Shown here piece after piece: positions 1-10,100 of a DNA stretch of 64,000 bases (the first letter of the stretch is position 1; every line of letters begins with the position of its first letter). Position numbers and translations under genes: made by a program. Location: the NCBI RefSeq assembly GCF_050436995.1, contig NC_134757.1:3050501-3114500 (forward strand), read 5' to 3'. The notes under the pieces were generated by a model. The model was not told where the DNA came from and ran no database searches. It saw only the letters and a list, made by a program, of their open reading frames with translations. Source of the DNA: Anticarsia gemmatalis (taxonomy: Eukaryota; Arthropoda; Insecta; Lepidoptera; Erebidae).

Positions 1-348
1 ATAGTGTGTGGAAAGTTGGAAACTGTTTCGCACATGATTTTGCACAGCATAAATGTGTGACCTATTTCGAAATTATTAAAAATATAAATAGAACCGCTTT
101 AATATTTCCGAACTTATTTCTCATGACATTTAGATGACATTAGTGCAGTATGGTTAAATATCGATAAATTACCTATTTGGCAATCCAACTTAATTCAAAT
201 TAAACTTCATTAAACTCATAGTTAAAGCTTGGCTATACTAACCTAATAATATAAAATCTACCGCATTTTAGAGTAATTTATATAAACAAAAAATATTCTT
301 TTGATTTTTCGGTATAGTAACACCACCGTCGAAATACCTTGTGTGACA
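1..348. other. AT-rich upstream flank, no gene seen
   Basis: No open frame or known repeat was recognised. A TATCGATAA word near 158-168 resembles the DREF/BEAF-type TATCGATA element common in insect promoters. Before the retrotransposon inserted, this stretch lay about 0.25-0.6 kb upstream of the KASH5-like start codon, so it may hold the distal promoter of that gene. That is inference from position only. Confidence 0.4.
332..348 (+). repeat. Left target-site duplication of the LINE
   Basis: The 17-bp word AAATACCTTGTGTGACA here is repeated exactly at 5496-5512, just after the poly(A) tract. The two copies bracket the retrotransposon and fix its 5' end at 349. The match shows that the element is full length and that the flanks have not diverged since insertion. 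Confidence 0.9.
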
Positions 349-490
349 CTTTTTGGCGGGCTTTTGAACTACTAAGGCGCGAATTTTTAAATAATTTTCA
401 AAAATTATTTCTCTTATTATTTCCATTCCAATTCAATTGTAAATAGTGTAAATATTTAAATAGTTGTATATATTTAAACATTAATATATA

Positions 491-1648
491 ATGCCGGATG
501 GAGATGGCGACGATCCAGGTGGAGGGGTCGAAAAGAGGAAGGTTCCGAATCGGAATCAAGGAGGACCAGATGAGTTCTACAAAACATTTATTAAACCCGA
601 ATACAAAAGAATGTTTGCTGAAAGTGCGGTGAGTGGCGAGTTTTCCGTATTTGTCGAGGGCCTCCGAGAATCGGAAAAAATAGGAAATGTTAATCCTATT
701 ATCACAACAAATTTATTTAAAAATGACATCAAGGGAATCACGAACATTAAAAGAATTAATCCCAATAAGATTTGCGTTACCTTTTCGCAATCAAACAATG
801 CCAACAATTTTATAAAAAATGAAGCTTTTCTAAGCAAGCATCAATTCAAGGCATTTATTCCAGCTTCGGCAGTAGAATGCATCGGTGTCTTGAAATTTGT
901 ACCCACAAGTATAAGTAATGCTGAATTATTTAAGAAATTGAGCTCAAGATATGAAATAATAGCAGTCCGTAGATTTACAAAAAAAGAAAATGGTGAATTG
1001 AAACCATATAAAACAGTTTCTTTAACATTTTTGTCGAATGTTCTTCCAGAATATGTATACTTGGATTTGTTTAGATTTAAAGTACACGAGTATCATGCTC
1101 CATTATTACAATGTTTTAAGTGTTTTAAATTCAACCATGGTGCCAAAATCTGCAAAAATAGTCAAAAATGCTCAATTTGCACTGAGGAGCATCACTTTTC
1201 AGAATGTGTAAATAAAAATAATATTAAATGCATTAATTGTCAAGGTCCACATCTAGCTATTTCCCGAGAATGTCCTATTAAGAGGCAAAAAATTGAAGCT
1301 AAGAAAAGTAAAACGTATGCCAATGTTATTTCTGGCAATTATAGAAATAATAATATAAGTAACTACGAAAGGAACTTTCCTCAAATTTCTACTGTAACTA
1401 AAACCAATACTAAAACTTCTAATCCTGCTTCTCTTTCTTCCGTAGTAAGTCGTAAACCTTCACCTATTCCCACTGCCGCATCAACTAATTCTGAAACAAT
1501 TTCCAACGAAAGATTGATTAACGAAATTATTAATAACGATTTTATCAGAAAAGGTCTTATCGGGGCGCTTATTTCAATAGGCAATGAAAACAGGGCCATT
1601 ACTAGCAACGTCATACAAGATATTTTAATTAAAACTTTTAAAACTTAA
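491..1648 (+). CDS. LINE ORF1: gag-like zinc-knuckle protein
   Basis: A 385-aa protein beginning MPDGDGDD, the first ATG after the element's 5' UTR. Residues about 208-262 hold three CCHC-type zinc knuckles (CFKCFKFNHGAKIC, then CSICTEEHHFSEC, then CINCQGPHLAISREC), as in ORF1 proteins of LINEs with gag-like first frames. The N-terminal part probably folds as RRM-like domains (not proven here), and the C-terminal third is rich in Ser, Thr and Asn. In related elements this protein binds element RNA to form the RNP. The stop codon is separated from the ORF2 ATG by only two bases, so ORF2 is probably made by reinitiation or coupled translation. No frameshift or internal stop is present. Confidence 0.92.
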   Translation: MPDGDGDDPGGGVEKRKVPNRNQGGPDEFYKTFIKPEYKRMFAESAVSGEFSVFVEGLRESEKIGNVNPIITTNLFKNDIKGITNIKRINPNKICVTFSQSNNANNFIKNEAFLSKHQFKAFIPASAVECIGVLKFVPTSISNAELFKKLSSRYEIIAVRRFTKKENGELKPYKTVSLTFLSNVLPEYVYLDLFRFKVHEYHAPLLQCFKCFKFNHGAKICKNSQKCSICTEEHHFSECVNKNNIKCINCQGPHLAISRECPIKRQKIEAKKSKTYANVISGNYRNNNISNYERNFPQISTVTKTNTKTSNPASLSSVVSRKPSPIPTAASTNSETISNERLINEIINNDFIRKGLIGALISIGNENRAITSNVIQDILIKTFKT

Positions 1649-1650
1649 TC

Positions 1651-4600
1651 ATGGATAAGTCTTACATAAGAATATCACAATTTAATGTTGAAGGTATTAT
1701 TAACAAAAAACCCCTTTTGATAAATTTTTTAAAAGACAGCAATATTGATATTTGTTTACTCAATGAAATTTGGCTAAAAGATAAACCCGATTTTTTTATT
1801 ACTGGTTACAATTTCATTAAACAGATAGGCCTTAATGGTAGAGGTGGCGTAGCAATTTTGATTAAAGACATTTACAAATATTCTACAATACATATCCCAT
1901 TTTATGATTATTTACAGTCTGTAGCCATATCTCTAGTAACTTTACATGGAAACTTGACCATACTGTGTTCCTACTGTCCTCCTCCAGGGGGCAATAGTTC
2001 TAGATTTAGGGGTAGGAAACTTAAACAGATAATAAATAGATTACCTAGACCACTCCTATTTTCTGGAGACCTAAATGCTCATCATGTAGCATTTGGCTGC
2101 CACAGAAGTGACAGTCGTGGAAATGAAATATATAATATCTTAGATGAATGTGACTTGTGTATACTTAATTCAGGTTCCCCTACTACAGTAGGCAGGAGTA
2201 CCCATATGCCCTCAGCAATTGACCTATCATCTGTCAGCCCATCTCTGGCCCCAATGTGTAGCTGGATGGTTCATGATGATCCTATGGGAAGCTATCATTA
2301 CCCTACAATTGTGGATATCCAAACCTCCATTGATAAATATCAGTTAGGAGAACCGGTAGATCGTTATTTATATAGTAAAGCTGATTGGAATAAATACAAC
2401 TCTTGCTCAGAGAAAATATATAATTATATTAGTATTCAGGACACAGATCCTCTTAAACTATATGGCGACTTTTGTAATTTTTTAAATACTATTAAAGAAC
2501 AATGTGTTCCTAAAATTGTGAAATCTTCCCAATCTATTATGAAAAAGCCAGTTCCATGGTGGGATTCAGAATGTGCTGAAGCAGTTAAAAACAGTAAACA
2601 AGCTTTAAATTACTATAGGTCAAATCCAAGTTTAGATAATTTTATAAATTATAAAAAAATAGATGCCATGAAAAAAAGATTATTAAAGGAAAAAAAGAAA
2701 CAAAGCTGGACCAATTTATGCGAGTCATTTAATAGATTCACACCAATTACTACTATTTGGAATTACATTAGAAAATTTAAAAGGCTATCACTTGGTAATA
2801 GACACCGTAATGATGACTGGATTCCCTCATTCTTCGATAAATTTGCTTCTCCGATTGACCCTGTAAATTCCGAAAATGATGAATTATTAAATCAATATTT
2901 CTCCCAGAGTAGTAATGTAACCACAAATTTTCTGATTGCCCCATTTACTTGGCAAGAGTTTAACACTGCTCTGCTGCATAGAAAAGATACATCTCCTGGA
3001 CTAGATGATTTTCCGTACATTATGATACGCAATTTGCATAAAAATGCTAAAGAAGTATTGTTAAATATTTTTAACATACTATGGGACAAGCAAATTATAC
3101 CACAAGCTTGGAAAACACAATGTGTTATTCCAATTTTAAAACAAGATAAGCCTCCTAATCACTTCAACTCATATAGACCTATATCATTAGCCTCTTGTAT
3201 AGGTAAGCTCTTTGAAAATATTTTGAAAACCAGATTAGACTACTTTGTAGAATCAAATAACCTCTTACCTAATCAGCAGTTTGGGTTCAGGAAAGGTCGT
3301 AGTGCAGTAGAAAGTTTTACTTCTTTGATTTCAGATATAAAAAGTTCTTTTCATAGCCACTCTTCTACTGTTTGTGTCTTCCTTGATATCCAAGGTGCTT
3401 TTGATAATGTGATTCCTTCCACTTTAATTGGCATATTGTGCGATATTGGCATTCCTGGAAAATTTTGTAAGTGGATTTATAACTTTCTTTATGATAGAAC
3501 AATGTATGTTAAATTCAATAACATTCTACATGGTCCTAGACATGTATACAAAGGAACAATGCAGGGTGCGATCTTATCACCTTTGTTGTATAATTTATAC
3601 ACTAGTCAAATTAATAAATATCTAAATAATTCAAATGTGAACTTCTTACAGTTTGCTGATGACTTATTGTTATATAGTGTTAATAGTAATGTAAATATTT
3701 CTGTAAGTAATCTCAATATTGCTTTAATTAAACTACATGATTATTACTTCAATAAACTAGGTTTAGAAATTAGTCCTAGCAAAAGTGGTGTTATGATTTT
3801 TTCAAAAAAAGTATTAGATTGTGACTTAAGTATAAAATACAACAATTCATTACTTCCAATTATTAGGGAAAAGAAGTTTTTAGGTATCTACTTAGACCCA
3901 AAGTTGTCTTTTGAGAGTCATATAAACCACTTAATCAAAGCATCAAGTAGGGGTCTTAATGTTTTAAGATCTTTGGCCGGTGTGCATTGGGGCTCTGACC
4001 CAAAAATTTTGTCAATGTTATATAAAAGTATTGTTCGCAGTCACTTTGATTATAGTTCCCTAGCTTATATGAATTGTAATTTATCTCATATAAGGAAACT
4101 AGATGTAATACAAAATAAGGCTTTAAGAATTATTACAGGAGCAATGTGTTCTACTCCAATTAATGCCATGCAATGTGAATCTTGTATTGAACCTTTAATC
4201 TTTAGACGTTTACAACTAGTATTCAATTTCTGTTTAAAAACACTAAGTTCTTTAAACAATGAAGTAATAAAAAGAGTATTACCTAGACAAGCTCTTGAGT
4301 TGTATGGCAGCAGCTCTCCTATAACTGCCTCTGAATTAATATCTGGTCATAGCCCTGAACTCCTTCGAGTTGCATTAAATGTATTCTCATATTCTGTCAA
4401 TATGTACAAAGATTACCCTTGGCCTCTGTATAAAGTAAAATATGATGCAGTCATTAATAATGAATGTACAATCCTTCATGAAGTCATTTTTAACCAGTCA
4501 GACTTATCTCAGTTCTTAGAAAATAAACCATATTATACTTTATACACAGATGGTTCTAAATCTAACCATGTAGCATGTGCTGTATATGACCCTCAATTGG

Positions 4601-5406
4601 GTAAAGTAAATAGTTACAAATTAGATACAAATTGTTCAATATTTACAGCAGAATGTTATGCAATTCTTTTAGCACTGCAGCATATACATACTGTAGATAA
4701 TGATGACTTTCTTATCATAACAGATTCAAAAAGTTGTCTTATGGCATTAGAAAATTGTACATTAAAATTTAACACTAACTATATATTATACAACATTAAG
4801 GAAATAGTCCTTAACTTAAGTATTAATGGTAAAATTGTAAAGTTCTTGTGGGTACCTGCACATAAAGGCATCACTGGCAATGAAAAAGCAGATCAGGCAG
4901 CTAAAGGGGAATGCACAGAAGACCATACTAACATATTGAAGATTCCCTATACTGATTTCCACACCAAAATCTCCATAGACCTCAAAACATTGTGGCATGA
5001 GTACTGGAATATAGTTAGTTGTGAGAAAGGAAAATGGTATGCAGCTATTCAGGGTTGCCCGCCCGCCAAACCATGGTATATAAATAGCAAGATTAAAGGA
5101 CTCAATAATAGAAATTTTATAACAACAATGAACAGATTAAGATTCGGCCATTCAAGAACTCCCACTCACTTGTACAAACTGAAAATAAAGCCTGACGACA
5201 GCTGCGAATACTGTGGAAAAGCAGCAGCAGACATTATGCACTTCATTTTTGAATGTCGTCAATTCGCAATAGACAGGCTATTATTAATAGATAATCTACA
5301 GAATCTGGATCCCAAATTTCCGAGAGACTTAAAAGAACTATTGAAGAACCCAAGATTTTACCAACCACTATTTAATTTCATTACCAATACCATTACTTCG
5401 ATATAA
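1651..5406 (+). CDS. LINE ORF2: endonuclease, reverse transcriptase, RNase H
   Basis: A 1251-aa polyprotein. An apurinic-type endonuclease occupies about residues 1-215 (SQFNVEG, LLNEIW and GDLNAHH near residue 137). Reverse transcriptase spans about 430-760, with YRPISLAS, the FLDIQGAFDNV block and the catalytic FADD at about 668. RNase H spans about 960-1085 (YTDGSKS; the TAECYAILLAL acidic helix; ITDSKSC; VPAHKGITGNEKAD). A C-terminal CX2CX8HX4C finger lies near 1185 (CEYC...HFIFEC). It would nick target DNA and carry out target-primed reverse transcription. All key acidic residues are present and the frame is open, so it looks potentially active. Confidence 0.94.
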   Translation: MDKSYIRISQFNVEGIINKKPLLINFLKDSNIDICLLNEIWLKDKPDFFITGYNFIKQIGLNGRGGVAILIKDIYKYSTIHIPFYDYLQSVAISLVTLHGNLTILCSYCPPPGGNSSRFRGRKLKQIINRLPRPLLFSGDLNAHHVAFGCHRSDSRGNEIYNILDECDLCILNSGSPTTVGRSTHMPSAIDLSSVSPSLAPMCSWMVHDDPMGSYHYPTIVDIQTSIDKYQLGEPVDRYLYSKADWNKYNSCSEKIYNYISIQDTDPLKLYGDFCNFLNTIKEQCVPKIVKSSQSIMKKPVPWWDSECAEAVKNSKQALNYYRSNPSLDNFINYKKIDAMKKRLLKEKKKQSWTNLCESFNRFTPITTIWNYIRKFKRLSLGNRHRNDDWIPSFFDKFASPIDPVNSENDELLNQYFSQSSNVTTNFLIAPFTWQEFNTALLHRKDTSPGLDDFPYIMIRNLHKNAKEVLLNIFNILWDKQIIPQAWKTQCVIPILKQDKPPNHFNSYRPISLASCIGKLFENILKTRLDYFVESNNLLPNQQFGFRKGRSAVESFTSLISDIKSSFHSHSSTVCVFLDIQGAFDNVIPSTLIGILCDIGIPGKFCKWIYNFLYDRTMYVKFNNILHGPRHVYKGTMQGAILSPLLYNLYTSQINKYLNNSNVNFLQFADDLLLYSVNSNVNISVSNLNIALIKLHDYYFNKLGLEISPSKSGVMIFSKKVLDCDLSIKYNNSLLPIIREKKFLGIYLDPKLSFESHINHLIKASSRGLNVLRSLAGVHWGSDPKILSMLYKSIVRSHFDYSSLAYMNCNLSHIRKLDVIQNKALRIITGAMCSTPINAMQCESCIEPLIFRRLQLVFNFCLKTLSSLNNEVIKRVLPRQALELYGSSSPITASELISGHSPELLRVALNVFSYSVNMYKDYPWPLYKVKYDAVINNECTILHEVIFNQSDLSQFLENKPYYTLYTDGSKSNHVACAVYDPQLGKVNSYKLDTNCSIFTAECYAILLALQHIHTVDNDDFLIITDSKSCLMALENCTLKFNTNYILYNIKEIVLNLSINGKIVKFLWVPAHKGITGNEKADQAAKGECTEDHTNILKIPYTDFHTKISIDLKTLWHEYWNIVSCEKGKWYAAIQGCPPAKPWYINSKIKGLNNRNFITTMNRLRFGHSRTPTHLYKLKIKPDDSCEYCGKAAADIMHFIFECRQFAIDRLLLIDNLQNLDPKFPRDLKELLKNPRFYQPLFNFITNTITSI

Positions 5407-5495
5407 CCACAGATTATAATTTTCATAAATACTTCAGGCTCAAAAGTGCTAGATCACAGAGCCGTAAAACGGAATAACAAAAAAAAAAAAAAAAA

Positions 5496-5512
5496 AAATA
5501 CCTTGTGTGACA
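5496..5512 (+). repeat. Right target-site duplication of the LINE
   Basis: An exact copy of the 17-bp word at 332-348, directly after the poly(A) run of the retrotransposon. Its leading A residues merge with the A-tail, so the exact tail/duplication border is ambiguous by a few bases. Confidence 0.9.
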
Positions 5513-5751
5513 TTTCTTATCGATGTCGATAAAATTTGAAATACGTTAATCACGTCTACATCACTTGAAACGTTAAACGGTTTTTATTGGAAACTATTTT
5601 TGTACACCGCTCTAGTGTAACGAATTTATTTAGCTAATGAAAAACAAACAATACTGACCGTTAACACACGCGCGTGGTGTATTTCATCTGGAAATTGTAA
5701 TTAATGTAATAATTCTCGTGTATCGGCGTGTATTTCCAGACAAACGACACA
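5513..5751 (+). promoter_or_regulatory. Remaining proximal promoter / 5' UTR of KASH5-like gene
   Basis: These 239 bases separate the LINE insertion from the start codon. They contain a TTATCGATGTCGATAAAA segment (two overlapping ATCGAT/TCGATA words, DRE-like). No clear TATA box is visible, and the transcription start cannot be placed from sequence alone. The LINE therefore separates this block from any more distal promoter in 1-348. Confidence 0.4.
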
Positions 5752-7149
5752 ATGAGTTTGAATAGATCGGGACTGAGTGCTGACGGTAATAAACTGTTTA
5801 TTATTAAAACTCCGCATTGGTGTTTAGTTTATTAGAGTATTTACTAATTATAGTCCTTTTCCAGAGTATTACGTGACGGCACTGCAAATATTTGACTATT
5901 GTGGCGCCGAGAGTACGGGCACGTTGCGTGTCGATGCATTGATGGACAAATTCGCACCTTTCGTGAAAACTAACAAGTGAGATTTATTGTCTTTATTATT
6001 TGTAAACGAGATTTGTTTATGTGCTGACAGAATTGTGTGTTTGTGTTCAGAAATAGCTTGGTTCGAGCACTTCCTGGTACTGAAATGTTTGTAAGCTTTG
6101 CTGTTGATTTAGACTTATAACTAGTGGTATTATTCACTTAAATACAGTGTTTTATGTTCAATTGTTAATTATTGTGATACAGTTAAAATTGTGTGAGTAA
6201 CAGAGCTTGTATTCATCCTTTTAACTAACTACTCAAACCACAAATCTCTATAATATTCATATTATTGTAATATTATCTTAATTTATCTTTATTGTATCTC
6301 TAGTACTGCAGAAACTATCCATAAATACAGTCATTAAATAATTTCATGCTATTCATTATTTAATGACTTAAAACTACATACAATATTTAATTACTCCTAA
6401 CAATTTAAACTAATTACCTAACAACTAGAACAAGTGTGTTCCCAATCTTAACTACCATTAAGTTCCTGTGACCACTATCCCCTCTCTAAACAGTTTGAAC
6501 TCCAAATAGGTCAAGTTACAATTACCAAGCAGGTCTAATGTTTACTCACAATAGATCATTGACCTCTGTTGACCTCCAACAATTTCCTTGTATGTATGTT
6601 ATGTACCTGAGTAGGATAATAAACAGTATACTATTTTATTGAGAATCCTTTGTGTGAATTCCAATGTGGATAGGTGTTGTACACTATGGTTATTTCAATA
6701 TAAATATAATACTGCCTTATTAAAATGATCATTGTTATAGATCTAGTCACTGTGGCAACATAGTGTATATTATTATCAAGGAATTTTAAAAAAATACGTT
6801 ATTTATTAGTGTACTGGTTCCTAATTGGGTTTCAGTACTAGGAACCAAGCAAAATTTTAAAAAATGAATGAGACTTAAGTGTGTCTTTGGCTAGGTAAGT
6901 AAGTTGTAAGTGCTTTAAGTTATGTAGTACGAGTAATAGTAGTTAAGTATGACTACCTCCGTGGCGCAGTGGTTTAGGTCGCCACGCCGATACCACAGCA
7001 ACGGGAGGTCGTGGGTTCGATTCCCACACGGGACAATTATTTGTGCGATCCACAAATAATTGTTTCGGGTCTGGTTGTGCTTTGTGTCCGTTGTTTGTAT
7101 GTTTGTAAAAGTCCCCGCGACACAAGAGCAATTCTTAGTGCGGGAGTTG

Positions 7150-7190
<41 letters not shown>

Positions 7191-10100
7191 ACCTGTGATA
7201 CAATTTAATAAGTTTCAGTATCAGATCAGGTATATTTTAATTCAAATTTTTAACTTCCCATTGGCTCAATTTTATACAAAACATTACATGTTTTGTTTGT
7301 TATGATTATCAGGAAAATGATGCAACGTAGGAAAGTTACAGTTATTGAATAATATAATTAATGACAACTTTTCCTTCAAACACACAATTGTAGAAACCTC
7401 CATATTTGTTATGTAAACAGTATAAAGAAGCTTGTGTAAAATACTGGTCTCCAGCTGCATCTGGTGAGACTTGAATCCAACTAAAACATAGTTGGACGAA
7501 AAGCATTGCTGATATATTTTAATTGATGTTATAATTTTCAGGGCTGAATACAGCTACTTGAAATCCCTTCTGGACCCAGATGAGGACAATCCAGAGATAT
7601 CAGTGACTATGTTGGCTAAGACACTGCACAAATACAGTGAGAACCAGAAGTCTAAAGTGGACTTAGATGAAAGGTGAGCATGCATAATTTTTTTTAATTT
7701 GTACTTTTCCGGGCATGGGTCATCCTGAATAAGGAGGGTTTAGGCCTTGACTCCACCACGCGGGCCAAGTGTGGGTTTGGAACATTGCATGCTCTATAGA
7801 AATTGGCCATAGTTAAATGGAAAGGATCCAACCCACACTATGGGTAAAATGAGTTATGTATACCAAAACACTCCTTGAAGTTAAAATTTTAATATCTCGA
7901 AAACAATCCAAGTAAAATTCAAACCCACCATGAAGTTATAGTCCCGAGTTAGTCCCCAAAGTTAGTGATCTGAACTTAAAAGTTAAATATCTCGAAACTA
8001 CGTCTGTGTGGGTTGGATCGTTTAACTATGGCCAATTAGTGAAACAACTTTTAAGCATACGAGTTTTCATCTCAATATTTTCTTCTAAATTAGAGTAACT
8101 GATAATTAATTCATTCACATTTCACATTAATTCATGAAAAGAGAATAGTTGTAGAAAAGTTTGCAAAATTTAGAATATTGTAGGAGTCTTATAGAGTTAT
8201 TTTAAATTGAAAACCTCACTTCATAAACATACAATATTTAACAATATTAATACATTTGCAAACTAGACTAAATTCTGTATCAATGATATTATTACTTCCA
8301 GTCAAATATTTGCACCGTACATCAACAGTCAAACATAACAAGTGAACTCATTTCCTGTGTAAACAAACATTCAGTACACACAACAACTCATTGTAATGCA
8401 TTATTATTTATTTACAGACTAGCTGACCCGCGCAACTTCGCTTGCGTCACATAAGAGAGAATGGGTCATAATTTTCCCCGTTTTTGTAACATTTTTCGTT
8501 GCTACTCCGCTCTTAATGGCCGTAGCGTGATGTCATATAGCCTATAGCCTTCCTCAATAAAAGGACTATCTAACACTGAAAGAATTTTTGAAATTGGACC
8601 TGAGATTAGCGCGTTCAAACAAACAAACAAACTCTTCAGCTTTATAATATTAGTATAGATTACTCTGATAAAACTAATCCTTTGCATTGAGCTGACTGAT
8701 AATGTAATTTGAGATAATAGATTTATGATAACAGTTAAACACTGCAGTTTCTCTCGTTCATTCGTTCAAATTGCACAATTTTTTTTTGTGTGATGAGCTC
8801 TTAGCCTCGTTGTTAATTTATCTATAAAAGTATGTATTTAGAAGTATATAAGTATGTTTATCAGTTATTTGGTTACCATAGTACAAGCTCTGCTTAGTTT
8901 TGTATCAAATGACTGTTTGTGAGTTGTCCAATAATATTTATTTAATTATTACCTCTCATTGGTTGTGGTGTGAATTTAGACAGTCTCTTGATCATGAAGT
9001 TTGATATCGTATTATAATATGCAATAAATATTTTCCTAGTTGGACTGGTAGTCCCACAGATTAGTGAGTGCAAACAAACTTATCATATAAATATAGATTA
9101 TGCATTATATGCATACGGGTTTCTGTTATAGGTTTGAAATTGTTTACGTAGTGACGAATTTGTACTGAAATGCTTAACCAAAACTGATAGATTTTTGTTT
9201 TTGTTACAGTTTTAATTTGTTAAAAAGTGGACAGGCGCCACAGGATTCTGATTCAGGCATATCGACTGATGGTAAGGTTTCTCATTTTATTACTTATTTA
9301 TTTTAAAATTGATTTACAAATTTTTTAATAGCCAAAGACTCGTATATATAGTCTTTATTTATGAATAAATTATAAAGGAACCTAGACACAATCTGAATAT
9401 AAACACATACAACAAGACAGTACACCAACACAGCAGTAGACACGCTTTTGCCAAGACATTTAACTAATGACGATTTATGTTGAACAGTCAGGTACTTCAT
9501 CAAAAGTAACAGCTAAGATATACTTAATAAAGGAAAAACTATAGTCAAGTTGTTCAAGTCAGTTTGTTTCTTCACGAATTTACCGATAGTTTTATTAAGG
9601 CTGGTTTTATAGCTACGCGTTTCGACAGCGCGGCTGAAGCGCGCGCGTTTGGATTTGTATGGGGGTAGTAGTTGTGATTTATAGCCACGCGCTCGAGCAG
9701 CGCGTTCATTAAACGCGCGCTGTTCGCCGGTACGGCGAAACGCGCGGTGTTAATCTCGTTTTACAGCGGACCGTGCGCTTTTCAAACGCGCGCTGCTCAA
9801 CGGCGCGTCTGACAGCGTAGCTATAAAACCAGCCTTAGAAACAGATTTGCTTTTACTACAGATGCCAAGTAAAACTCAATGGTTACTATAGAAGAGTATT
9901 CAGATACTAACCTTTGAAGATTTATCATTATCAAACTTTACTAATAATGTTTTTATGTACCAGGCTTCCAGCTGCTAGAAGAGCTACAGTGTGAGTTGCG
10001 TGAGAAGGCGCACCTCGCACATCAGCTGCGCTCTCAGCTCGACTTCACTGACCGACAGCACGAGGAAGCTCTCGCCGCTTTGACTGCTGAACGTGACTCA

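Larger units (their letters stand above)
349..5498 (+). mobile_element. Full-length non-LTR retrotransposon, I-superfamily-like
   Basis: An intact LINE of about 5.15 kb with a 142-nt 5' UTR, ORF1 (zinc-knuckle protein), ORF2 (endonuclease, reverse transcriptase, RNase H, terminal zinc finger), a short 3' UTR and an A-tract ending near 5498. A perfect 17-bp target-site duplication flanks it. RNase H inside ORF2 argues against the Jockey and CR1 clades and for the I/Loa/R1 group; Nimb-like is my best guess, but clade placement needs a phylogeny. The intact frames and identical target-site duplications indicate a recent insertion. It lies in the same orientation as the downstream KASH5-like gene, about 240 bp before its ATG. 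Confidence 0.93.

Noticed and set aside
349..5498. Jockey-clade assignment of the LINE
   Set aside because: Jockey elements lack the RNase H domain that is clearly present in ORF2 here.
6962..7024. Possible tRNA gene (box A and box B present)
   Set aside because: No cloverleaf with acceptor and anticodon arms forms; the sequence continues into a SINE body with an A-tail and a second copy exists at 11508.
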